From an uncultured Porphyromonadaceae bacterium (GTDB lineage: Bacteria > Bacteroidota > Bacteroidia > Bacteroidales > Muribaculaceae), in the NCBI GenBank assembly GCA_947174235.1, contig CAMWID010000007.1, positions 1 through 64,000 on the forward strand: a DNA stretch of 64,000 nucleotides. Direction: 5' to 3'. Made by a program: the position numbers and the translations under genes. Under the pieces are notes generated by a model. It did not search any database. It saw only the letters and a list, made by a program, of their open reading frames with translations, and was not told the DNA's origin. Positions 24,963 to 31,525 of this stretch are shown here, one piece after another; the stretch's first letter is position 1, and the number at the start of each line of letters is the position of its first letter.

Positions 24963-25949
24963 ATGAGAAATCTGTTTATAAAGACTTTTGCCGGATTGTT
25001 GTCAACGATGATGCTGTCAGGTTGTTATCAGGACATCGATCTTGACAAATACAAGGGACAGGAAGGTGAACACCTGCTGACAATCAACTCTATAATCAAT
25101 CCGGATTCCACAATAACGGTAGCAGCCTCAAAAACTTACTTTTTCTCCGATATCCATAACGAGCGCGACTATGTGCGCGATCTTGATATCCGGATAAAGG
25201 TAAATAATCGAGACTGCGGCAGGATGATGTTCGATCCGGAAACCAAGCTATACATTTCGGATATAAAGCCCACTGAGAAAGATACAGTGGAGTTATCAAC
25301 GGTATATCTGGATAAAATTGTAAACTGTAAGGACGAAGTCCCGTCCAAAGTCAGGATTGAATCCGTATCAGCCGAACGTCAAGGCCCTGTGTCAATCTAT
25401 TCGGACAATGATTATATAATCACTTACAGAATTAGATTTTCGGATCCTGCGGACGAAAAGAATTATTATTTCCTGCATTATGACATGGAATGGCCGTCCA
25501 ACAGTGTCAGGATGGGCGAACGAGACTATACCTTTGAATTTGTATTCCAACAGCTCGCCAATATAATAAACTCCAATATTCCCGGGTGGGAGCCGTATTC
25601 CCCGTATGGACTTCCCTTCTCCGATGATGGAATTGAAGGAAGAACCCATACGCTTGTCGTCAAGGAGATTCTACAGGGCGGACACGGCTATAACCTTACT
25701 CGTTACAACGAAATGAAACGAAAGTTCAAGCTTTTCTCAATCTCCAAAGACTATTATGAATATCTCCTTAGTGTGCTTTATAATGATACCGATTCAGAAG
25801 GTCTGCACGGAGGAATGATTGACTTGGGAATTGCAGAACCGATGAAATACTTTTCCAATATTATGGGTGGAATCGGTATATTCGCGGCATATTCTCTCGA
25901 TGAAACCGATCTGGATGTAATTCAGATTTGTGGGAAATTTCCAAAATAA
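24963..25949 (+). CDS. DUF4249-family lipoprotein
   Basis: A 328-residue lipoprotein (MRNLFIKTFAGLLSTMMLSG then Cys). The start at 24963 is chosen over earlier in-frame codons inside the preceding gene because it gives a proper lipoprotein signal; it lies 5 bp after the receptor stop. DUF4249 proteins occur almost only in Bacteroidetes beside a TonB receptor and are thought to cap or assist it at the surface. The Ig-like early part (NSIINPDSTITVAASKTYFF) is typical. Confidence 0.85.
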   Translation: MRNLFIKTFAGLLSTMMLSGCYQDIDLDKYKGQEGEHLLTINSIINPDSTITVAASKTYFFSDIHNERDYVRDLDIRIKVNNRDCGRMMFDPETKLYISDIKPTEKDTVELSTVYLDKIVNCKDEVPSKVRIESVSAERQGPVSIYSDNDYIITYRIRFSDPADEKNYYFLHYDMEWPSNSVRMGERDYTFEFVFQQLANIINSNIPGWEPYSPYGLPFSDDGIEGRTHTLVVKEILQGGHGYNLTRYNEMKRKFKLFSISKDYYEYLLSVLYNDTDSEGLHGGMIDLGIAEPMKYFSNIMGGIGIFAAYSLDETDLDVIQICGKFPK

Positions 25950-25956
25950 AAGATAT

Positions 25957-26140
25957 TCTTAAACGGCCGTTTTTGAGAATGTCCGTCAATAGGGCTTCAG
26001 ACTACCTCAAACAAGGAAATATCCGTCTCAAAACCCATATCTAAATCAAGTTCTCTTTTCGTAAGATAAACTTGGTTTTAGAGACCCCTCAAAATCGACT
26101 TCTTGCCATAAGTGGTATTTTTAACCCACTTATGGCAAGG
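25957..26140. repeat. Repeat unit A with terminator hairpins
   Basis: An unusual block just after the DUF4249 stop. It contains a hairpin-like start (AAACGGCCGTTTTTGAGAAT), a stretch GGGCTTCAGACTACCTCAAA shared with a second block at 34104-34308, and a 14-bp stem (CTTGCCATAAGTGG 26102-26115 with 26126-26139). The last stem includes the stop codon of the XRE gene. It probably ends transcription from both sides. Same orientation as the 34-kb block, with clear divergence. Confidence 0.7.
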
Positions 26141-26444
26141 ATGCCGCCACTGGTACTGGAACTGACTGAAACTCCATGTCCAAGGCTTCCTCAATCTTAC
26201 TGATTGTCTCTAAGGACAGATTCTCTTTACCTTTAAGTATCTTGGATACATATTGAGGAGTACAGCCCATTCTGTGGGCAAGTTCTTTCTGATTAACTCC
26301 CAAAAAATCCATACGGTCAAGCATTTCCATAGCTATTTTTTGGGAACGTCGAAGCCACCGACTGTTTTCAAGCCGGTAAATAGCATTTTCCCTCCATCTC
26401 GATGGAGTTGCCGATGCAAAATCTTCCAATCTTTTTCTTTCCAT
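26130..26444 (-). CDS. XRE-family DNA-binding protein, putative antitoxin
   Basis: A 104-residue protein with a helix-turn-helix of the Cro/C1 type at about 48-90 (GVNQKELAHRMGCTPQYVSK, ILKGKENLSLETISKIEEAL). The N-terminal 40 residues are charged and helical. It lies 50 bp after the 26495 gene on the same strand, the toxin-first order seen in HigBA-like pairs. A perfect 20-bp palindrome overlaps the promoter of the pair, as expected for an antitoxin that represses its own operon. Confidence 0.8.
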   Translation of the reverse strand: MERKRLEDFASATPSRWRENAIYRLENSRWLRRSQKIAMEMLDRMDFLGVNQKELAHRMGCTPQYVSKILKGKENLSLETISKIEEALDMEFQSVPVPVAASLP

Positions 26445-26494
26445 AATAGATAGCTTTTATCTTTGTCTTATTTTTATAACACTTTGATAAGCGT

Positions 26495-27046
26495 TTATAT
26501 CGAGTCAAACTCTATGTAATCATCAAAGCTGATGGCATCATAGACACTTTCAGCCATCAAAAAATTCCTGACATTTTCGAGCTTGCGCAACTCTGCCGTA
26601 GTGTGTTCTCTTTCTTCCATCTTATGCGTCAACTTTATAGCACCTCCTGTTATGAGGAACTTACCGTCATCAAGTTTGATAGCATAAAGTCTTAACCATG
26701 ACACATGCCTTGATGATGATCTTGGACGTGTTTTCTCTTTATTAAGGACATTCATCTCTGTACTCATATTATCCAAGGGCCTAAATACCTTATTCAAATC
26801 ATCTACATCCAGCATTAAGATTGTTCTTTGCAGAATTTCGTTGTCGTCTAATGTATCTTGTATTGCCTCATTGATGTTCTCAATAGCAAAATACTGTTTC
26901 AGGTCAGAGGAATGTTCTTGGAAAAATGACCTGAGCCATATGACATCACTCCATTGGTCGAACAATGTTTCAAGAATATTATCCGAATCTCCGTCATATC
27001 GCACAGCATACAGGTTGCCATCTTCCGTTATTCTGTCAAATGTCAT
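26495..27046 (-). CDS. Putative toxin of a toxin-antitoxin pair
   Basis: A 183-residue soluble protein common in Bacteroidales and without an established name. The N-terminal half is acidic (YDGDSDNILETLFDQW). The C-terminal half contains SWLRLYAIKLDDGKFLITGG followed by AIKLTHKMEEREHT, a strand pattern like the core of RelE/ParE-type toxins. It is the first gene before an XRE protein under a palindromic operator. I take it as the toxin of a two-gene system; no catalytic residue can be named with confidence. Confidence 0.6.
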   Translation of the reverse strand: MTFDRITEDGNLYAVRYDGDSDNILETLFDQWSDVIWLRSFFQEHSSDLKQYFAIENINEAIQDTLDDNEILQRTILMLDVDDLNKVFRPLDNMSTEMNVLNKEKTRPRSSSRHVSWLRLYAIKLDDGKFLITGGAIKLTHKMEEREHTTAELRKLENVRNFLMAESVYDAISFDDYIEFDSI

Positions 27047-27066
27047 TTCTCAAATCTTTATTTCTG

Positions 27067-27111
27067 CAAAGTTAGAAAAAATTTTTTATTCAATCAACCT
27101 ATAGGTTGATT
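27067..27111 (-). promoter_or_regulatory. Promoter with 20-bp palindromic operator
   Basis: On the minus strand the -7 element TAACTTTG lies at 27074-27067. The -33 box (TTGA, 19 nt upstream) falls inside the perfect palindrome AATCAACCTATAGGTTGATT at 27092-27111. A repressor bound there would block the promoter; the XRE protein of the operon is the natural candidate. Confidence 0.75.
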
Positions 27112-27188
27112 TTTATCTATTGCACTCAATTTTATTCTTTAGATAACGAGCAAGCTACACTATCCTGCTCTTCACAATCTTCGCCCGC

Positions 27189-27299
27189 CTATCCCGGTTT
27201 GAGAGAGACCTCATAACCCTTCGTAAAGCACAACTCTATACAGGTAGAGACATCGCAAATAGTTACTGCCATACCATTCTTTCCTATCGTGTATTTCAT
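27189..27299 (-). CDS. Possible 36-residue protein
   Basis: A short frame starting MKYTIGKNGMAVTICDVSTC and ending SLKPG. A TATCTTTG -7 element lies just upstream on the minus strand (around 27325-27332), giving a short leader. It has three Cys and no signal peptide. It could be a small real gene or a fragment; no homologue is recognised. The gap from 27112 to 27188 shows nothing. Confidence 0.4.
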   Translation of the reverse strand: MKYTIGKNGMAVTICDVSTCIELCFTKGYEVSLKPG

Positions 27300-27455
27300 A
27301 TTTTTATATTGTTTTATTGCCGCAAAGATAATCATTAATCTATCCAACAAAAACAAATCACTAAACCACAAAATGTTTGTTTCGCTATATCAATAATTAT
27401 CGCTAACTTTGCACTACCTTTGAAAGAAGGGATATACATCAATAACAAAACATCA

Positions 27456-27742
27456 ATGAAATCAAAAATCATCGCAGTCGCCAACCATAAGTGAGGTGTA
27501 GGCAAGACAGCTTCGGTGACATCCATTGGGGCCATTCTTGCATCAAGAGGGAAGAAGGTTCTGCTCTTAGATCTCGACACCCAAGCAAACGGATAATAAA
27601 GGCTCTTGAACAGAACTATAATTACAACAAGGTTCAAAGTGGAGCCGCTATCACATCCGCTATCGGAATAGAAAACATGCTGGAAAAATGTCAACATTTT
27701 AATGAATGGATAAATAAAATTATGCTTTTGGCCTCTAAGTAA
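27456..27742 (+). pseudogene. ParA-like ATPase fragment, inactivated
   Basis: From the ATG at 27456 the frame reads MKSKIIAVANHK, a TGA stop, then GVGKTASVTSIGAILASRGK and VLLLDLDTQANG before a TAA at 27594. This is the N-terminus of a ParA/Soj ATPase; the stop replaces the first Gly of the Walker A motif KGGVGKT (GGA to TGA). A promoter-like TAACTTTG precedes it. After the TAA, a different frame (KALEQNYNYNKVQSGAAITS ... up to 27742) looks like the tail of another gene, so the site is a junction left by a plasmid or integrative element. Confidence 0.75.
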
Positions 27743-27904
27743 TCTATACTATTCACAGATAATTTGTTGATGCGATAACAGCAAGGAAACATTCTTTCAG
27801 TATTGTTTCTGGAGTATTTATCAAGTTCAAAGCAGATATTCACCCTCAAGGTTCTTCAATATCAATTGTAATTGAAAAGCCAATTCCCCAATTTTTAATA
27901 AAAG

Positions 27905-29665
27905 ATGATTTATCGAACCATAATCCTTATAACCTCTCTCTTCCTAATTTCCGGTTGTTCTAAAAACAAGCATGATGAACGACTTTCGCATATAGCTGAA
28001 ATCGTTTCAGAATCGCCAGAAAAGGCATTGTCACACCTTGATAGCATCAACTACAAAGAACTTTCTGATGATGACCAACATTTCTATGATTTTTTAGTAA
28101 TAAAGGCCAAAGATAAAGGTTATATTAAACACACATCAGACAGCACTATCTTATGTGTAATTAAATATTATTCCTCTCATAAAGAGAATAATATTTATTC
28201 TGAAGCTCTATATTATGGAGGCAGAGTATATTGCGACATGGGAGATAGTCCAACAGCCTTACAGTATTTTCACAAGGCCCTAGAAAACTTTTCTGATAAT
28301 ACACCAAACCTCAACTTGAAGGCAAATATCCTAAGTCAGACGGGAAGATTACTCACGGATATTCGTTTGTATGATGAAGCAATACCTTATATAGAAAAAG
28401 CGATTGAAATTGGTGAGCATTATAAAGATACTATAAACATGGTATATGATCTTCAACTTTTGGGTGGCACATACCTTCGTAATAAGAAATACCATATAGC
28501 TGAACATTATTTCAATAAAGCTTTTAATCTAAGCTGCAACTTACCTGTATCTTATAAAGCAAAGTCAAGAATGTACTTAGCTGAAATAAAATACGAATTA
28601 GGAGAGATAGATGCAGCCCTTAACTTAATTCGTGACACTCCAGATTTAGTAAAGCCCGTTGCTCGCAATAGTGCCTTAGCCGCCGCTTCTGAAATCTATT
28701 TAGCTAAGGGACTATTAGATTCAGCCTATATATATGCAAACAAACTCTTACATAGTCCGGATCCAACAAATAAAGAAACGGCATACCAAATCATGCTTTC
28801 TCCTAAAATACAAAAACTTCTACCTTTAGACACTTTAAATCAATACTTCTCAGATTACAGAGGACTCTTGGAAACTTATTATGACAACAATAAAATTCAA
28901 CTAGCTATAAATCAACAGAATCTCTATAACTATCAAAGACATAAAAGTGAAAGAGAAAAAGTAATTTTACACAATATAAAACTTATAAAATGGATTTTCA
29001 ACATTTCATCTATATGCCTTGTATTGGTAATAACTGTGCTATATTACAAAAATAAAAGTAATAAAACACTAAATGAACTTCACGTAGCACTTAAAAACAT
29101 AGATAAACTTAATGCGAATATATCCGCAATTCGTCAAAATTCGAGAAAAGATGAGACTAACGTAACAATAACAAATAACAATCATCAGCAAGAAGATACA
29201 GAAATCGATGATCTTGGTGAAACAAGCCTACCACCGACAAATACAGAAAAAGAACTAAGAGATAAATTAAGAGATAAATTATTATCTCTGTATAATGACA
29301 ACAAAACTGTCGGACTAAGTCAGATTATATTGAATTCTGAAGTATATAAGAAACTTCAAGAACTTGTTAAACACAAACAAATGTTATCGTATGAAGATTC
29401 ACTCTGGGATGAATTAGAGAATATTGTAATTGAATCGTCTCCTAAATTTAAGGATAACCTTCAATTACTCACCCAATGTCGTCTAACTACAATTGACCTT
29501 CATACTGCACTATTAATTAAATGTCACTTGTCACCATCTCAAATGGCTGTTTTGCTTAGACGTTCAAAAGGAGCGATAGTCTCTCGCCGAGAATCTCTCT
29601 GCTTAAAGATTTTTGGGAAACAATTAGGAACAAAGGTAATTGATGGCATAATACGACTTCTATAA
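27905..29665 (+). CDS. TPR membrane-anchored regulator with C-terminal HTH
   Basis: A 586-residue protein: lipoprotein-like signal (LFLISGC, Cys 18), tetratricopeptide repeats over about 60-300 (for example ALQYFHKALENF, AIPYIEKAIEIG, AEHYFNKAFNL), one transmembrane helix at about 358-378 (WIFNISSICLVLVITVLYY), a coiled and low-complexity linker, and a C-terminal DNA-binding-like region (LTTIDLHTALLIKCHLSPSQ, MAVLLRRSKGAIVSRRESL). Bacteroidetes use such proteins to sense a periplasmic signal and control neighbouring outer-membrane transport genes. The small secreted proteins, GLPGLI and barrel genes downstream are the likely targets. AT-rich codon use sets it apart from the glycan and frd genes. 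Confidence 0.8.
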   Translation: MIYRTIILITSLFLISGCSKNKHDERLSHIAEIVSESPEKALSHLDSINYKELSDDDQHFYDFLVIKAKDKGYIKHTSDSTILCVIKYYSSHKENNIYSEALYYGGRVYCDMGDSPTALQYFHKALENFSDNTPNLNLKANILSQTGRLLTDIRLYDEAIPYIEKAIEIGEHYKDTINMVYDLQLLGGTYLRNKKYHIAEHYFNKAFNLSCNLPVSYKAKSRMYLAEIKYELGEIDAALNLIRDTPDLVKPVARNSALAAASEIYLAKGLLDSAYIYANKLLHSPDPTNKETAYQIMLSPKIQKLLPLDTLNQYFSDYRGLLETYYDNNKIQLAINQQNLYNYQRHKSEREKVILHNIKLIKWIFNISSICLVLVITVLYYKNKSNKTLNELHVALKNIDKLNANISAIRQNSRKDETNVTITNNNHQQEDTEIDDLGETSLPPTNTEKELRDKLRDKLLSLYNDNKTVGLSQIILNSEVYKKLQELVKHKQMLSYEDSLWDELENIVIESSPKFKDNLQLLTQCRLTTIDLHTALLIKCHLSPSQMAVLLRRSKGAIVSRRESLCLKIFGKQLGTKVIDGIIRLL

Positions 29666-29690
29666 CAGGCTTATACCCCATCAAAATGAG

Positions 29691-29732
29691 GTACGGCAAT
29701 AGTACGGCAATCACCCGTACAATTGCCGTACT
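29691..29732. repeat. Inverted repeats with core GTACGGCAAT
   Basis: Two direct copies of GTACGGCAAT (29691-29700 and 29702-29711) and an inverted copy (29722-29731) form an 11-bp stem, 26 bp after the TPR regulator stop. The same core recurs in the inverted repeat at 35141-35188. It may serve as a terminator here or as a binding site. The rest of the gap to 29867 holds two further GTAC-rich stretches but no gene. Confidence 0.5.
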
Positions 29733-29907
29733 CCATTTTATATTTAATTATGCAAATATTTGATTTCTAAAATATTGCCTCCCCAGATAACAATTTGAGG
29801 ATAAATTTAAGTCTATTTCCGTACTTTTACCGTACCTTATTTTCGTAACGCACGACTCCATTATCATTAACTTTGTAGCAACTTCAACAAATAAGAAGTT
29901 TTTGGTT

Positions 29908-30306
29908 ATGAATAGACTCATCACAATTCCTATCATCGCCATGCTTATGGTATATGTCACTTTCCCAAGTCGTGTAATGGCTATGAATGAGACAACCTAT
30001 ACTATATCCATGCAGAAAAGTTCAAAAGAACAACCGTCCCACAACAAACGCTTAGATGATGAAGGTCGTCGGTCTTCTCCTGCGCCGATATTCTGTATTC
30101 TCAATCATACCTCAGGCATAGAGGTGATGGGATTATCCGAAGATATAATTGGTTATGAAATTTGGGATGTAGCTTCAGAAATAAAGCTTGCCTCTTTTTC
30201 AGAAGAAGCAGAGTTCTTAGATTTCCTATTTCTCCAAGTAGATAATTTTCAAATCAAACTTGAGACAGAGAATTATTTCGTATCCGGTTACATTAAAATG
30301 AACTAA
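29908..30306 (+). CDS. Small secreted protein, DUF3244-like
   Basis: A 132-residue protein with a signal peptide (MNRLITIPIIAMLMVYVTFP, cut near VMAMN). The mature half (NHTSGIEVMGLSEDIIGYEIW, then a regular strand pattern ending in YFVSGYIKMN) resembles DUF3244-type immunoglobulin-like domains of Bacteroidetes. The start at 29908 is preferred to 29902, and a -7 element TAACTTTG lies at 29868-29875. It begins the group of secreted-protein genes downstream of the TPR regulator. Role unknown. Confidence 0.6.
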   Translation: MNRLITIPIIAMLMVYVTFPSRVMAMNETTYTISMQKSSKEQPSHNKRLDDEGRRSSPAPIFCILNHTSGIEVMGLSEDIIGYEIWDVASEIKLASFSEEAEFLDFLFLQVDNFQIKLETENYFVSGYIKMN

Positions 30307-30407
30307 CATTATACACTTATATCCAGGAACAACTATAACTAACATATCATTAATCGAATAAAATAAGTGATTATCAACCATATTATTAACCAACAAAACA
30401 CGTGAAG

Positions 30408-30596
30408 ATGAAGAATAAAAAGAAATTTTTTATCGCAGCCGCATTGGTATTAGCAGCCAGTGCAACATGCTTTGCCCAAAACTTTGTACCTATCCAAACA
30501 TCGTGTGGCAAAACTGCATGGATTGACACCGAAAGAGGAACTCTTGAAGAGGTGTTGCAACAGGTAATGGAAATCGATGACGTACTCTGCCCCTAA
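30408..30596 (+). CDS. Small secreted Cys-containing peptide
   Basis: A 62-residue protein with a clear signal peptide (MKNKKKFFIAAALVLAASAT, cut after CFAQ). The mature peptide, about 37 residues, starts NFVPIQTSCGKTAWIDTERG and ends with DDVLCP, so it has one Cys near each end that could form a disulfide. It is acidic and probably helical in the middle. The ATG at 30408 is chosen over a GTG at 30402. It sits directly before the GLPGLI gene and is followed by a 30-bp palindrome. Small cysteine-bearing exported peptides of this kind are seen in Bacteroidetes next to GLPGLI genes, but no function is known to me. Confidence 0.7.
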   Translation: MKNKKKFFIAAALVLAASATCFAQNFVPIQTSCGKTAWIDTERGTLEEVLQQVMEIDDVLCP

Positions 30597-30611
30597 CCTC
30601 ACACAAAACAT

Positions 30612-30641
30612 TGGGAGATGGCTACATGTAGCCATCTCCCA
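30612..30641. terminator. Perfect 30-bp palindrome between peptide and GLPGLI genes
   Basis: TGGGAGATGGCTACA (30612-30626) is followed immediately by its complement up to 30641. It lies 15 bp after the peptide stop and 14 bp before the GLPGLI start. No T run follows. Partial termination or mRNA protection would let the peptide be made in excess over GLPGLI and the barrel protein. Confidence 0.65.
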
Positions 30642-30655
30642 TAAATCATATTCAC

Positions 30656-31525
30656 ATGAAACAAATATTATTCATATTGATATTCTCTTGGTTCGGGATA
30701 ACTGTTTCAGCACAATCTATTAATTTTGGGAAAGGCAACTCTTCTCCTAAAACTGACAGCATCGCCAAAATAATAATGGAACCCACAGAATATGTAGTTA
30801 CTTATGCATACTCTTTTGCACCTGATCCAGAGTTTCCCGAGGATACAAAAGATGGCTTGACAATCTTACAAATAGGCAAGCGTTATAATCGCTTTTCTGA
30901 TTATAATGAGCTTCGTTTTGACTCTATCTGTGATGAAGTTGCACACAATAGAATAGGTGTTGCTGATGCGACTCCAATTATGCTTGGTGCGTTAAAAAGA
31001 AGCTGCTTTACCGAAGGTATTCTCATAGACCGAGAAAACAAAAAGGAAATAATACAAAGAACGGCCGGTTTACGAACCAAGAAATACCAATACGAAGAAT
31101 CTTGCCCTGATTTGAAATGGGAGATAGTTGAAGGAGATACGATAATCGCCGGTTATCATTGCAATAAGGCAAAAACCAGATTATTCGGACGCGATTATGT
31201 AGCTTGGTACACACCCGAAATAAACATGCCATATGGTCCATATAAATTCAATGGGCTTCCCGGGCTTATCTGTCGTATAACAGATACTAATCACAACTTT
31301 GATTTTACGCTAAACGGCTTTGAAAAAGCCAAAACCAATCGCCCAATATATCTTTGGAATAAGAAAGACATCGTAAAAACAGACCGTAAAACGGTTCGTA
31401 AAATCTACAAAAACTTTTGTGCGGATCCTGTGAGTGCATTGCTCAGTAAAGGAAATGTACAGATTCCAAAAGAAACTAGGGCCAGTGTAGAACCAAAACC
31501 TTATAATCCAATAGAGCTTGAATAA
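30656..31525 (+). CDS. GLPGLI-family secreted protein
   Basis: A 289-residue protein with a signal peptide (ending VSAQS) and the family signature PYGPYKFNGLPGLI at about 197-210, preceded by DYVAWYTPEINM. GLPGLI proteins are a large Bacteroidetes family, almost always beside a TonB-type outer-membrane protein. Their biochemical role is not established; the conserved domain follows a variable N-terminal part. Its stop overlaps the start of the barrel gene, so the two are translationally coupled. Confidence 0.9.
   Translation: MKQILFILIFSWFGITVSAQSINFGKGNSSPKTDSIAKIIMEPTEYVVTYAYSFAPDPEFPEDTKDGLTILQIGKRYNRFSDYNELRFDSICDEVAHNRIGVADATPIMLGALKRSCFTEGILIDRENKKEIIQRTAGLRTKKYQYEESCPDLKWEIVEGDTIIAGYHCNKAKTRLFGRDYVAWYTPEINMPYGPYKFNGLPGLICRITDTNHNFDFTLNGFEKAKTNRPIYLWNKKDIVKTDRKTVRKIYKNFCADPVSALLSKGNVQIPKETRASVEPKPYNPIELE

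Noticed and set aside
27335-27697. Minus-strand frame of 120 codons
   Set aside because: It is the antisense shadow of the parA fragment, whose ParA motifs are recognisable on the plus strand.
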